In this document: in pieces, positions 42,919-51,929 of the stretch
How the letters are laid out: the number at the start of each line of letters is the position of its first letter
How positions within the stretch are numbered: position 1 is the stretch's first letter
From: M3007 sp040383605
GTDB taxonomy: Bacteria; Bacteroidota; Bacteroidia; Chitinophagales; Saprospiraceae
Reading direction: 5' to 3'
Assembly (NCBI GenBank): GCA_040383605.1
Contig: JBEIDF010000002.1
Location: forward strand, 1 to 64,000
DNA length: 64,000 nt
The notes under the pieces: generated by a model
What the model was told of the DNA's origin: nothing
What the model saw: only the letters and a program-made list of their open reading frames with translations
Database searches by the model: none
Program-made: the position numbers and the translations under genes

Positions 42919-43983
42919 TTACCGCAGCGTCACTTCCGTTGCGCCATACCCGTATTTTGGGTGATACTCGTTCTTATATCGCACGACCTCCGGGCGATTG
43001 CGCAGCATATTTTTTATCGCGTCCCGCAATTTGCCCTCACCAATGCCGTGTATCAAAAAAACATGGTGCACGCCCAGGCGCACAGCCTGGTCGAGAAACC
43101 GGGTGCAGTGTTGTAGTTGGAGCCGAAGAATTTCCCCTTTGTCGAGGCGTTGATAGCCCGGAATCAGCGTTTCCGCGTGTAAGTCTATTTCCGGTACAAA
43201 AGTTGAAAAAGCCTCTATATCAAAGGGTTTGTATTGCTTGGAATTACTGTTCGGGCTGGTGTTGCGCCGCGGGCGGTTTCCCAGCCGCTGCCGGGTATAG
43301 TCGCGCAAGTCTTCTTTCGCCGCTTCATTTTCAGGCCTTGGCTCGAAGCGGTCCAGCATCACAAAGTTGTATGCTTGTTGGTTGAGGATAGGAACGGTTT
43401 GGATGCGGTTGAAAAACTGCTTTGGTTTGATTTTCAATACCCGGTGGAGCACCGGATCGTGTCCGGCCGTGGTGATCCGCCGCACTTCCAGGTCTGCCTC
43501 CGGCAAATCATTCAGGTCGTCCGAACGTATATCGCCCAGTTCAATTGCGCGCATACCCCCGCAGAGGTCTTCGGTGTCTATCAGGCGCGTATCTCCGACC
43601 CAAAGGATAAAATCTATTAAGAAATCGTGTCCGGTGTCGTTGACGAGCCATAGTTTGAAACGCGATACCGTACCGTCTTTTCCGGGCATCGGCTCAAAGC
43701 AGAGTTGCAAGCCCTTGGGCTTGAGCACCACGTACTGGCTTTTTATTTCCCTCCTAGGGGGCGCTTCTTTTTTGGGCGGCTGTTTGCCCGGCACAACTTT
43801 GGCGCCCGGTACATCCGCCATGGCCCCAACATCCAATTCCAAATCCTCGATAAAGGCCGGGATTTCCGTACCCTGTCCGTCATTCAGGCGTACCTCCAAT
43901 AGGTCTTCGCCCAATACTTTGGTGACAGCGCCGGTCTCGCCGGTATAGCGCAAGCGCACCTTGGCGCCAATAGCATAGAGCAT
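42919..43983 (-). CDS. DUF2027 / Smr domain protein (MutS2-like Smr)
   Basis: 354 residues. N-terminal SH3-like segment (GAKVRLRYTGETGAVTKVLG), a linker with proline/lysine, a DUF2027 beta domain (about 85-215), and a C-terminal Smr domain (about 265-354) with the signature DLHAETLIPGY and VHHVFLIHGIGEGKLRDAI. Smr domains act as endonucleases or RNA-binding modules; here the canonical LDLHG is IDLHA and the HGxGxG loop is intact (HGIGEG). The biological role of DUF2027-Smr proteins is not known. Start ATG 43983, with a TGCCTTTG element 3 bp upstream of it. Confidence 0.9.
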   Translation of the reverse strand: MLYAIGAKVRLRYTGETGAVTKVLGEDLLEVRLNDGQGTEIPAFIEDLELDVGAMADVPGAKVVPGKQPPKKEAPPRREIKSQYVVLKPKGLQLCFEPMPGKDGTVSRFKLWLVNDTGHDFLIDFILWVGDTRLIDTEDLCGGMRAIELGDIRSDDLNDLPEADLEVRRITTAGHDPVLHRVLKIKPKQFFNRIQTVPILNQQAYNFVMLDRFEPRPENEAAKEDLRDYTRQRLGNRPRRNTSPNSNSKQYKPFDIEAFSTFVPEIDLHAETLIPGYQRLDKGEILRLQLQHCTRFLDQAVRLGVHHVFLIHGIGEGKLRDAIKNMLRNRPEVVRYKNEYHPKYGYGATEVTLR

Positions 43984-43997
43984 AACAAAGGCAGTTT

Positions 43998-44034
43998 AAT
44001 CCCCAATCCGAATTTCGCAATCCCCAATCCGAAT
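43998..44034. repeat. GGATTG(C/G)GG-type short-repeat island (C-rich on +)
   Basis: Two near-identical units, AATCCCCAATCCGAATTTCG and CAATCCCCAATCCGAAT, fill the 56-bp paaC-Smr junction. Confidence 0.6.
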
Positions 44035-44039
44035 GCTCT

Positions 44040-44795
44040 TCACCATTCCATCCCCGGGTACGCGCGTTGCATAAATTGCATTTCCGCCAGGATGAATCCG
44101 AGGTGTTCGGTATGGATGCCGGTTTTGCCGCCGAACTGCATCCAGGGCGTATCGGGGATAAGGAGGGTTGCTTCTTCCAGGACTGTGCGGACTTTTTGGT
44201 TCCAAAGATGTTTAATTTCGTGGAGATCAGGCGCCACGCCTGCCGCGGCCATGGCCTCATCGGCGGGGGAGGGGGTGCAGAGCTCGGCGGTGTAGCGCCA
44301 CAGATCGTCCACCGCTGCCTGGACTTTGGCATGGCTGGTTTCCGTGCCGTCTCCGAGCCGGATGATCCATTCGCTGGAAAAGCGCAGGTGGTAGGTCGCT
44401 TCCTTAAAGGCTTTTTCTGCGATAGCGGCCAAGCGCTCGTCGCGGCTGTCCAGCAAGGCCTGCAGGTTGTAATAATTGAAGGCGTCGAAAAAGAACTGGC
44501 GGGTCAGGGTGTAGGCCCAGTCAGAGTTGGGTTGTTCTACGAGCAGGACATTTCGGAATTGGCGCGCATCTCGCAGGAAGGCGAGCTGGTCGTCCGTGCG
44601 CGGATTTTCTTCCAATTCGCCGGCATAAGCGAGCAGCATACGCGCTTGCCCGAGCAGGTCGAGCGCCAGGTTGGTGAGCGCGATATCCTGTTCGAGCACG
44701 GGGCCGTGCCCGCACCATTCGCCGAGGCGTTGAGAGAGCAGGAGGGCGTTATCGCCCAGTTGGAGCACATACTCCAGGCGGTGGTTCCGGTTCAT
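44040..44795 (-). CDS. paaC: Phenylacetyl-CoA epoxidase structural subunit PaaC
   Basis: 251 residues, ferritin-like helical protein. PaaC pairs with the catalytic PaaA in the multicomponent monooxygenase that epoxidises phenylacetyl-CoA. Recognised by YVLQLGDNALLLSQRLGEWCG, LALDLLGQARMLLAYAGELE, DWAYTLTRQFFFDAFN, EATYHLRFSSEWIIRLGDGT and HTEHLGFILAEMQFMQRAYPG. As in other PaaC proteins the di-iron site is not expected to be functional. It is downstream of paaB by 5 bp. No paaA, paaD or paaE is adjacent, which is unusual. Confidence 0.93.
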   Translation of the reverse strand: MNRNHRLEYVLQLGDNALLLSQRLGEWCGHGPVLEQDIALTNLALDLLGQARMLLAYAGELEENPRTDDQLAFLRDARQFRNVLLVEQPNSDWAYTLTRQFFFDAFNYYNLQALLDSRDERLAAIAEKAFKEATYHLRFSSEWIIRLGDGTETSHAKVQAAVDDLWRYTAELCTPSPADEAMAAAGVAPDLHEIKHLWNQKVRTVLEEATLLIPDTPWMQFGGKTGIHTEHLGFILAEMQFMQRAYPGMEW

Positions 44796-44800
44796 GGGAA

Positions 44801-45079
44801 TTACATGTGTTTAACTTCGTCCGGCAGTTTGTAAAACGTCGGATGTCGGTAAATTTTGTCGTTGGAGGGGTCAAAAAAAGCCTCTTGATCTTCCGTGGAG
44901 GCATGGATATGTTTCGACTCCACGACCCAGATACTGATGCCTTCATTGCGGCGGCAGTACACATCGCGGGCATTTTCAATGGCCATTTGTGCGTCGGCAG
45001 CGTGCAGGCTGCCGGCATGCTTGTGGCTGAGTCCCTGTTTTGAACGGATAAATACTTCCCAAAGCGGCCAGTCTTTCAT
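44801..45079 (-). CDS. paaB: Phenylacetyl-CoA epoxidase subunit PaaB
   Basis: 92 residues from ATG 45079, the usual PaaB length. Signatures: WPLWEVFIRSKQGLSHKHAG, GSLHAADAQMAIENARDVYCRR, GISIWVVESKHI and the C-terminal FFDPSNDKIYRHPTFYKLP. PaaB bridges PaaAC heterodimers in the phenylacetyl-CoA epoxidase. An in-frame start 48 bp upstream (45127) is possible but lacks homology. It is the first gene of a two-gene paaBC unit; the gene upstream is divergent, so paaA is not next to it. Confidence 0.92.
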   Translation of the reverse strand: MKDWPLWEVFIRSKQGLSHKHAGSLHAADAQMAIENARDVYCRRNEGISIWVVESKHIHASTEDQEAFFDPSNDKIYRHPTFYKLPDEVKHM

Positions 45080-45196
45080 GGATGATGGCGGACGATAAAT
45101 GGTTAGGCAAAATACAAATCGCGACAAAAATAGGTTATTTTCAGGAATGGGACTGAATTCGATTTGCGCAAATAGCGTTTCAATGATTTAATCCAC

Positions 45197-45204
45197 TATT
45201 TTTG
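45197..45204 (+). promoter_or_regulatory. -7 element upstream of an outer-membrane barrel gene
   Basis: TATTTTTG matches TAnnTTTG; GTTT at 45177-45180 is a weak -33 at suitable distance. Leader of about 50 nt to the ATG at 45259. Confidence 0.45.
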
Positions 45205-45258
45205 CACACCTTTTGATCTGCCTTTATTTTTTCAATCTGAAAATTTTGGTCTGTGTTC

Positions 45259-46131
45259 ATGTTTAAAAAAAGATTCCCCCTCCTGGTCTTGTTTGTTGTG
45301 AGCGCTTGGGTTGCCGGCGCCCAGACGCGTTTTGGTTTTAAAACGGGTCTGAACTTCGCCCGCCTATCCGGGCCTTCCGAACTAAACGACGCCGGCGCTG
45401 CGCTGGAAAAATGGGAAAACGTCACAGGCTTTCATATTGGCGCGACGGTTTCACACAATTTTTCGGACAACTTCGGTCTTCGCGGCGAAATGCTGTACTC
45501 TAAAAAAGGTGCGCGCTACACCTTCGAAGGCCAGTCTTATCGCATTTTTAACTACTCTGGCGGTAGCACCCTGACGCAGGGCGACGCAACCTACCGCATC
45601 AATATCAATAATTCCTACCTGGATATCCCCCTGACGGGCTTTGTCCGGCTGGGCAATTTTGAGCTGTCCGCCGGCGTCTATGCCGGCCTGCTCCTGCAGT
45701 CGGTCGGCGAAGGCGCCCTCCAGTACCAGGGCAATACCGTCCCCCTGGGCAATCCCACCGGCGAGTTGAAGTTTTTGCTCGACCACAACTACCGCCGCGA
45801 CGATCCCGCCGGTGGCAACGCCGGCCAAACCGTGACCGCCCAAGTGGACGCCCGGACGCTGGAACTCCCCCGGACGCTGGGCGCTTATTACGACCTTCCG
45901 GAAGACAAAGGCGCGCTGTACAAAACCCTGGACTATGGCCTGATCGGCGGCCTCTCTTACTACCTCAGCCAATCCATGTATGCCAATGCGCGCCTCCAAT
46001 ACGGGCTGGCCGACCTGACTAACAATGCTGCCGATTTGTCGAAAGCCCGAACGGATAACGGACAGTTGATTTTCCGCGATGACCAAGACCGGAATTTTGC
46101 CATCCAGGTCTCTATCGGCTTTAGTTTCTGA
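45259..46131 (+). CDS. Outer-membrane beta-barrel protein (PorT/OMP_b-brl family)
   Basis: 290 residues from ATG 45259 (GTG 45253 also possible). Signal peptide (FKKRFPLLVLFVVSAWVAGAQ), then alternating amphipathic strands typical of porin-like barrels: FGFKTGLNFARLSGP, FHIGATVSHNFSDNFGLRGEMLYSKKG split across the text, YLDIPLTGFVRLG and a terminal aromatic strand ending IGFSF. Small barrels of this family are abundant in Bacteroidota; function unknown. Followed 29 bp later by a lipoprotein gene and then a DUF5723 barrel, probably one unit. Confidence 0.85.
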   Translation: MFKKRFPLLVLFVVSAWVAGAQTRFGFKTGLNFARLSGPSELNDAGAALEKWENVTGFHIGATVSHNFSDNFGLRGEMLYSKKGARYTFEGQSYRIFNYSGGSTLTQGDATYRININNSYLDIPLTGFVRLGNFELSAGVYAGLLLQSVGEGALQYQGNTVPLGNPTGELKFLLDHNYRRDDPAGGNAGQTVTAQVDARTLELPRTLGAYYDLPEDKGALYKTLDYGLIGGLSYYLSQSMYANARLQYGLADLTNNAADLSKARTDNGQLIFRDDQDRNFAIQVSIGFSF

Positions 46132-46160
46132 TTCCCAATTTCTGCTAAACACTCCCTGCC

Positions 46161-47738
46161 ATGTTCCAATTAACGCGGTACCTGTTGCCGGTCGCATTTT
46201 TTATTCTATTAATCGCTGCTTGCCGCAAATCTGATTTCAGCGGCGCCGAATTTGCCCCGCATACGCCTGAATTCGCATTTCCTTTGTTCTCCACCACGCT
46301 GAATCTAAAGGAACTGATGTTCAAGGTGCTCAACGACAGCCTGAGCGGCGATACCATCCGCGTCAATCCGGATAACTCCATGACGCTCTTCTATTCCGGC
46401 GATGTAGCGGAAAAAAAAGCCACCGACATCTTCGGGTTCTTTCCCAACGGAATCATCCCGGTGCTGGATACCGTCTATTTCGCGCCTTTTGCTACGCCCG
46501 ACTCCGTGACGGTGCGCAAGGTAGTATTGAATAATGGGACACTCAACCTCGTGGTGTTCAATTCCGGAAACCAGCCGATCAACGGGACGTTCTATATCCC
46601 GCAAATGTCCAAAAACGGACAGGTTTTCTCTATCCCCTTCGTGGCGCCGCCCAATCCGAGTTTCCCGTGGATTTCCTCCGCGTTCCAACTCAAAGACTGG
46701 GTGCTGGAGTCGGATACCAATGCCCTGTACTTCCGCTATGAGGCTTTCCTGCCCGACGGAACCCGCATCAAACTCCCCGAACCCACGCCCGGAACGCCCG
46801 GATTGGGCCTCCTGATCCAAAATATGACCTTCTCGTACCTGGAAGGATACTGGGGATACGATGTGTACCCGCTCACGCTGGACACGATTGATATTGACAT
46901 TAACCAGACCAATCTGGTCGGCGACGTCACGGTGGTGGATCCAAAAGTCACCATGACGGTCTCCAATTCCTGGGGATTCCCAACCCGGGGCGTGGTCAAA
47001 TACCTGAGTTTTATCGGGCGCGACGGTCAGGAATATAAACTCGAAAGTCCGCAACTCAGCGAAGACAGCCTAGATTTCAACTACCCCTCCTGGGCACTGG
47101 GCGAAATAGGACAAACCAAAGAAACAAACTACGTGTTCGACCGCACTAACTCCAATATTGACGTGATTTTTAATGCGCAACCCACCCAAATGATCTATGA
47201 ACTGGAGGGCATATCGAACGCAAAACGCGACCTGAGTATCACCGGCTTTATCACCGACAGCAGTACCATAAAACTCCGGGTCGCCGTAGAACTCGTGCTG
47301 GAAGGCGCCGCCCGAAATTTCGGGGCCGAACAAACGCTGGATCTCAATTTCGGCGAATACGCCGACTTGGACTCCACCGATATCGAATCGGTCGAATTTA
47401 AACTGGTGGCCGAAAATGGCACGCCGATCGGCGCCAATCTGCAGATTTATTTCCAGGATACCGCCCAAACAATCGTGGATTCGCTGTTCGCCGAAGGCCC
47501 CCGCTTTGTCATGCAAGCTGCACCGGTGGACGCCGCCGGCAATGTAACGGGTATCGGCCGCACCGAAACCTTTATTCCCATGGGCATCGAACGCTTCAAC
47601 CGAATCCGAACAGCCAAATCTGCCTACGTCCGAAATGCCTTCACAACAGCGCAAAATGGCGCGATACCGGTGAAATTGAAAGCGGATCAGGATGCGACGT
47701 TGAAGATGGGGGTGAAGGTGAAGGTGAAGATGGATTGA
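46161..47738 (+). CDS. Uncharacterised lipoprotein of a Bacteroidota envelope module
   Basis: 525 residues. Signal peptide and lipobox LIAAC with C21 lipidated. The body is beta-rich with no named catalytic motif; sequences such as HTPEFAFPLFSTTLNLKEL and LDTIDIDINQTNLVGDVTVVD recur in Bacteroidota lipoproteins next to DUF5723 barrels. The lysine-rich C-terminal tail (VKLKADQDATLKMGVKVKVK) ends the protein. A role as an outer-membrane or surface lipoprotein partnering with the adjacent barrel is inferred only from gene order. Confidence 0.75.
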   Translation: MFQLTRYLLPVAFFILLIAACRKSDFSGAEFAPHTPEFAFPLFSTTLNLKELMFKVLNDSLSGDTIRVNPDNSMTLFYSGDVAEKKATDIFGFFPNGIIPVLDTVYFAPFATPDSVTVRKVVLNNGTLNLVVFNSGNQPINGTFYIPQMSKNGQVFSIPFVAPPNPSFPWISSAFQLKDWVLESDTNALYFRYEAFLPDGTRIKLPEPTPGTPGLGLLIQNMTFSYLEGYWGYDVYPLTLDTIDIDINQTNLVGDVTVVDPKVTMTVSNSWGFPTRGVVKYLSFIGRDGQEYKLESPQLSEDSLDFNYPSWALGEIGQTKETNYVFDRTNSNIDVIFNAQPTQMIYELEGISNAKRDLSITGFITDSSTIKLRVAVELVLEGAARNFGAEQTLDLNFGEYADLDSTDIESVEFKLVAENGTPIGANLQIYFQDTAQTIVDSLFAEGPRFVMQAAPVDAAGNVTGIGRTETFIPMGIERFNRIRTAKSAYVRNAFTTAQNGAIPVKLKADQDATLKMGVKVKVKMD

Positions 47739-47770
47739 GGAATTGGGGATTTCGGATTGGGGATTTTAGA
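47739..47770. repeat. GGATTG(C/G)GG-type short-repeat island
   Basis: AATTGGGGATTTCGGATTGG followed by GGATTTTAGA sits immediately after the lipoprotein stop codon and before the DUF5723 start. Confidence 0.55.
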
Positions 47771-47786
47771 TTTAAAATTGTTTATT

Positions 47787-49187
47787 ATGAATAGGATATA
47801 TATAAATATAGTCTGCCTTTATTTTTTCTTTTTCTTTTCATTTTCTCAGCATGCGCCTTCTTCGGGTTGCTTTTCGTTTTCCTTTTTTGGGGTAAATGGA
47901 TTGTCGGCGCAGCGGGAACTGATGTTGTATCAATCGGCCGACTTGTGGTCGGCGAATGCGGTGAATCCCGCTTTTTTTCCGAAAGATAAAAAAATCGTTT
48001 TGGGCCTGCCGGGTTTTGGCGTGGACGCCGCGCATTCCGGGGATGTGGGCTACAACGACTTGTTTCGGCGGGAAGGGGATCGGCGGCTGATTGATCTGGG
48101 CCGGCTGGTTGATCGCCTGGAACCGGAGAACCGGGTGCATTATGAACACCGCTTCGAAACGGTGTCGCTGGGTATTCGGCTGCCAGCGGGTCTGTTTTTG
48201 CAAGCCGGCCATTCGGTGCGCTTGCAAACAGCGGCCACGTACCCAAAAACCCTGGCACAATTGCTGTGGAACGGCAACGGGCCATACGTCGGACAAACGC
48301 TGGATATTGCCCCAAACGTGGAGGTATTCGATTTCAACGAACTCAGCCTGGGCCTCGGCTGGGGCACGGAACGCCTGCGCCTCGGCGGGCGACTGAAATA
48401 CCTTTCGGGCATCAGCGCGCTCCGCACGGATGAAACCCGGCAGCAGGCAACGGTTTTTACGGACAGCGATATTTATCAACTCACGCTCGAAACGGATTAC
48501 GCCTTTCATTCCGCTTCGATTATCTCCGGTATTGATACGGCAGGGCTGGGTTTCGATCTCAGAACGGAAGTAGCCAAAGGCAAACTCTTCTCCCAAAATC
48601 GGGGCTTAGCCTTCGACCTCGGCGCTTCGGTGCAATTGGGTGAACGCCTGACTTTGAGCGCAGGCGCGCTTGACTTGGGGGGGCGAATCAACTGGTCGTC
48701 TAACGCGCAGTATTTTGCGAGCAAAGGCGCGTACCAGTACGACGGGGTGCGCTTCCCCGGCACAGACATCATCAACGCGGCGGACAGCATACGCTTCGAT
48801 GCGCAACTGGATACGCTGAACGATATCTTCCGGTTTGAAAAAACCGCGCAGACGTTCGAGACAGAATTGCCGCTTCGACTCTATGCCGGCGGCACGTTCC
48901 GTTTGTCGGATAAGTGGACTTTTGGCGCAGTATTTTTTCACCAAAACAGCGCCCGGCGCAGCACCACTTCCTTCGGACTGAACGCGCTCTGGCGGCCGCT
49001 GGATTGGTTGAGCCTCGGTGGGATGTATAGTGTGAACGACCGCTCTGCGGCCAACCTGGGCTTCCGGGTGGGCTTGCATCCGGGGCCGCTGCAATTATAC
49101 CTCGTCTCGGACAATATGCTGAACGTATTTACGCCGTACAGCGCGCCGGTGGTGAATTTCCGCGCGGGCGCGGCGCTGCTGTTTTAG
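47787..49187 (+). CDS. DUF5723 family outer-membrane protein
   Basis: 466 residues from ATG 47787 (MNRIYINIVCLYFFFFFSFS signal). The mature part begins with the DUF5723-like LYQSADLWSANAVNPAFFP and continues as a long beta-barrel (VSLGIRLPAGLFLQAGHSV, LSLGLGWGTERLRLGGRLKY, LGGMYSVNDRSAANLGFRVG), ending in an aromatic residue (ALLF). DUF5723 proteins are predicted outer-membrane barrels related to PorP/FadL-like folds, with no assigned substrate. Downstream of the partner lipoprotein gene and convergent with an ABC exporter. Confidence 0.82.
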   Translation: MNRIYINIVCLYFFFFFSFSQHAPSSGCFSFSFFGVNGLSAQRELMLYQSADLWSANAVNPAFFPKDKKIVLGLPGFGVDAAHSGDVGYNDLFRREGDRRLIDLGRLVDRLEPENRVHYEHRFETVSLGIRLPAGLFLQAGHSVRLQTAATYPKTLAQLLWNGNGPYVGQTLDIAPNVEVFDFNELSLGLGWGTERLRLGGRLKYLSGISALRTDETRQQATVFTDSDIYQLTLETDYAFHSASIISGIDTAGLGFDLRTEVAKGKLFSQNRGLAFDLGASVQLGERLTLSAGALDLGGRINWSSNAQYFASKGAYQYDGVRFPGTDIINAADSIRFDAQLDTLNDIFRFEKTAQTFETELPLRLYAGGTFRLSDKWTFGAVFFHQNSARRSTTSFGLNALWRPLDWLSLGGMYSVNDRSAANLGFRVGLHPGPLQLYLVSDNMLNVFTPYSAPVVNFRAGAALLF

Positions 49188-49271
49188 CGAGTCAAAACCC
49201 ATGTATCAGCGGCATATTCAGGTGTTTATTTTTGGGCGCAACTGCCCCGTAATCAACATCTGAACATACTC

Positions 49272-51002
49272 TTATTCCTGCGCAAGGCTCAGAAATTGCT
49301 TTTCATACAAGGCGCGATATCGGCCGCTTTCGTTGGTCAGGAGTGCCTCGTGCGGGCCGAATTCCATTACGATGCCTTTCTCCAGCACCATGACGTTGGA
49401 GGCGTTGCGGATCGTGCTCAGGCGGTGCGCAATAATGATGCTGGTGCGCTTGGCGATGAGTTTTTCAATCGCAAACTGGATCACCGACTCCGTCTCCGGA
49501 TCTATAGAGGAAGTGGCCTCGTCGAGAATCAGGATATCCGGATTGAACACCAGCGCGCGCACGAACGATATGAGTTGCCGCTGCCCCAGGGACAAGGAGG
49601 CGCCGCGTTCCATTACCTGGTATTGATAGCCGCCCGGCAGTTTTTCGATAAATGCGTGGGCGCCGATCATTTTGGCCGCTTCGATTACGGCGGACTCCGG
49701 GATGTCGGGATCGCGCAGGGTGATATTTTCCAGCACCGTTCCGGAGAATAAAAACACGTCCTGGAGTACCACGGCAATGCGGCTGCGCAGGGCGGCGAGC
49801 TCGTATTGTTGGATATCTTTCCCGTCAATCAGGATCTGTCCCGACTGGATTTCATAAAAACGATTGAGCAGGCTGATGATGGTCGTTTTGCCAGAGCCGG
49901 TCGAACCGACGATCGCAAGGGTTTCTCCAGGTTGAATATGAAAACTGACCGATTTTAAGATGGGCTCGCCTTCATTGTAGGAAAAATCCACCTGATCGAA
50001 ACGGACGTCGCCCTCGAGCCGGGCAGGCTTGAGCGTGCCGGTATTGTCGGCGCCGCGCGCGGTATCCAGCAGGAGGAAGACGCGTTCGGCGGCAATCAGC
50101 CCCATTTGGAGGGTGTTAAACTTATCCGCCAGCATACGGATTGGCCGGTATAGCATTGAAATATATAGGGGGAAAGATACCAATACGCCAATGGTGACTT
50201 CGCCCGACAGTACGCCGCGGGCGCCGTACCATACCATCAGTCCAAGCGAAAGCGCGCTGATAATATCCACAACTGGGAAAAAAATGGCGTACGCCAGAAT
50301 GGATTTCAGGTTGGCTTCCGTGTAATCGCGGTTTATCCGGCGGAATTTGTCCGCCTCCAGCGCCTCGGCATTAAAAATCTGTACGATGCGCATGCCCGTG
50401 ATGCGCTCTTGTAAGTACGCATTCATCGTGGCGATGTGGGTACGCACTTTTTCGTAACTCTTGCGCACGCTTTCCTTGAACTGATACGATCCCCATATCA
50501 GCAGCGGAAAAACCGATAAAACGACCAGCGTTAACTTCCACGAAGTGAAAAACATCATGGCCAACACGGCAACGATGGTCAGCAAATCGGCCAAAATCGT
50601 GATACTGCCCTCCGAAAAAATGGTGTTGATCGCCTCCATATCATTAATGGTGCGCGTCGTGCTTTGGCCGATGGGCGTGCGATCAAAATAAGAAAGATTC
50701 AACCCGGTGATGTGGTTGAATATGCGCACGCGGAGGTCGCGAATCACTGCCTGCCCCAGCCAGTCGGCCTGATAAAGAAAAAAATACCGCAGCACAACCT
50801 CTACCAGCAACACGCCGAGAATGGCGGCGGCCAGTGCCGACATCCCGCTGACGTCGCCCGGCACGATATGGTCATCCACCATCACCTGCAGCATTTTTGG
50901 CCGCAATACTGCCAGGGGCGCCAAGACAAGCGTGAGGCTCGCTGTCACCAGAAAGGTGAAGCGGTAGGGGCGAACCATGGAGAGGACTTGGCGGAAAAGC
51001 AT
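49272..51002 (-). CDS. ABC exporter, fused membrane and ATPase domains (ABCB/MsbA type)
   Basis: 576 residues. Six transmembrane helices over ~1-300 (ABC_membrane), with the coupling signature YFDRTPIGQSTTRTINDMEAI. The ATPase domain follows: Walker A VGSTGSGKTTIISLL, signature SLSLGQRQLISF, Walker B PDILILDEATSSIDPETE and H-loop AHRLSTI. A homodimeric half-transporter exporting lipids or drugs; MsbA-like flippase function is possible but not distinguishable. Starts at ATG 51002 beside a GGATTG repeat island and is divergent from the DUF4199 genes. Confidence 0.94.
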   Translation of the reverse strand: MLFRQVLSMVRPYRFTFLVTASLTLVLAPLAVLRPKMLQVMVDDHIVPGDVSGMSALAAAILGVLLVEVVLRYFFLYQADWLGQAVIRDLRVRIFNHITGLNLSYFDRTPIGQSTTRTINDMEAINTIFSEGSITILADLLTIVAVLAMMFFTSWKLTLVVLSVFPLLIWGSYQFKESVRKSYEKVRTHIATMNAYLQERITGMRIVQIFNAEALEADKFRRINRDYTEANLKSILAYAIFFPVVDIISALSLGLMVWYGARGVLSGEVTIGVLVSFPLYISMLYRPIRMLADKFNTLQMGLIAAERVFLLLDTARGADNTGTLKPARLEGDVRFDQVDFSYNEGEPILKSVSFHIQPGETLAIVGSTGSGKTTIISLLNRFYEIQSGQILIDGKDIQQYELAALRSRIAVVLQDVFLFSGTVLENITLRDPDIPESAVIEAAKMIGAHAFIEKLPGGYQYQVMERGASLSLGQRQLISFVRALVFNPDILILDEATSSIDPETESVIQFAIEKLIAKRTSIIIAHRLSTIRNASNVMVLEKGIVMEFGPHEALLTNESGRYRALYEKQFLSLAQE

Positions 51003-51011
51003 GGGAAAGCG

Positions 51012-51048
51012 GGTTGTGGATTGCGGATTTGGGATTGCGGATTGGGGT
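51012..51048. repeat. GGATTG(C/G)GG-type short-repeat island
   Basis: GTTGTGGATTGCGGATTTGG then GATTGCGGATTGGGG, 10 bp upstream of the ABC exporter start codon; a GATCTTTG -7-like site on the - strand (51057-51050) directly abuts it. Confidence 0.6.
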
Positions 51049-51207
51049 GCAAAGATCGGTAAAAAAACGGGAAAGTTTGGGGGGTGGGTTGTATATCATA
51101 GCGTTCATCGTTGATTTGGGGAAATTCGTCGCGATTTTTTTGTTTCAGACGACCAAACCGGCGTAAATTGAGGCGTCAAATCAAATTACGTACAAAACAG
51201 ACATTTT

Positions 51208-51777
51208 ATGGAGTATCTTGACCAAAATGCACCTGATCCTTCCGAGGTATCGGCCTGGCCTGTTTCAATCCGCCACGGTTTAATCTGGGGCGCCGTATCC
51301 ATTGCCATCGGACTGATTGGGTACTTAATGGGTATTGATCCGGTCATGCCGGAGCAGAATATGGTTGCCCAGATTTTTATCGGATTATTCAGTTTACTGG
51401 TTTCGATCTGGGCGGTGCGCGCCGCAATCAAGCACCACCGCGACCACGAGTTGGGCGGTTATTTGCCTTTGGGCCGGGGCGTCAAAGTCGGCGCCCTGAC
51501 CGGACTGATCGCCGGCGCGCTCAGCGCGGTCTGGATGATACTGTACGTGACCGTGATCAATCCCGGTTTTTCTGAATCTATCCGAGAGGCCCAAATGGCG
51601 CAGTTTGAGAGCCAGGGTATGAGCGAAGATCAAATTGAAATGGCCATAAATGTGTCAAGTTGGTTTACCAACCCGGCTTTTTTGGGCGTTTCGCAAATGT
51701 TTGGCAGCCTGTTCTACGGCCTGATACTGGGCCTGATTATCGGCGCGGTGTTTAAACGGGAGCCCAGCGGGTTATAG
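51208..51777 (+). CDS. DUF4199 family membrane protein
   Basis: 189 residues. Four predicted transmembrane helices: GLIWGAVSIAIGLIGYLMG, MVAQIFIGLFSLLVSIWAVRAA, GALTGLIAGALSAVWMILYVTV, and the C-terminal FGSLFYGLILGLIIGAVFKRE. The amphipathic segment FSESIREAQMAQFESQGMSE between helices 3 and 4 is a DUF4199 hallmark. Inner-membrane protein of unknown function, common in Bacteroidota. A second, diverged member follows 152 bp downstream. Confidence 0.88.
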   Translation: MEYLDQNAPDPSEVSAWPVSIRHGLIWGAVSIAIGLIGYLMGIDPVMPEQNMVAQIFIGLFSLLVSIWAVRAAIKHHRDHELGGYLPLGRGVKVGALTGLIAGALSAVWMILYVTVINPGFSESIREAQMAQFESQGMSEDQIEMAINVSSWFTNPAFLGVSQMFGSLFYGLILGLIIGAVFKREPSGL

Positions 51778-51914
51778 AATACGCGGGTTCTCTCCCGCAG
51801 AACACGCGGATTGGGCGGAATGCGCGAATTTTTAATCCTTAAACGTAAATTTTTGTAAAAAAAATCTGCGGCTTCCGCGGTTTCCGCGTGTTCTGCGGGA
51901 AAAAACCGCGTATT
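51778..51914. repeat. 137-bp nested inverted repeat between two DUF4199-like genes
   Basis: Outer arms AATACGCGG (51778-51786) / CCGCGTATT (51906-51914) and inner arms of 17 bp (51794-51810 with 51883-51899, perfect) fold into a long hairpin. It begins at the first base after the upstream stop codon and ends 15 bp before the next ATG, filling the spacer. The interior is AT-rich. Confidence 0.7.
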
Positions 51915-51929
51915 CTGCGGGAGAAAAAC

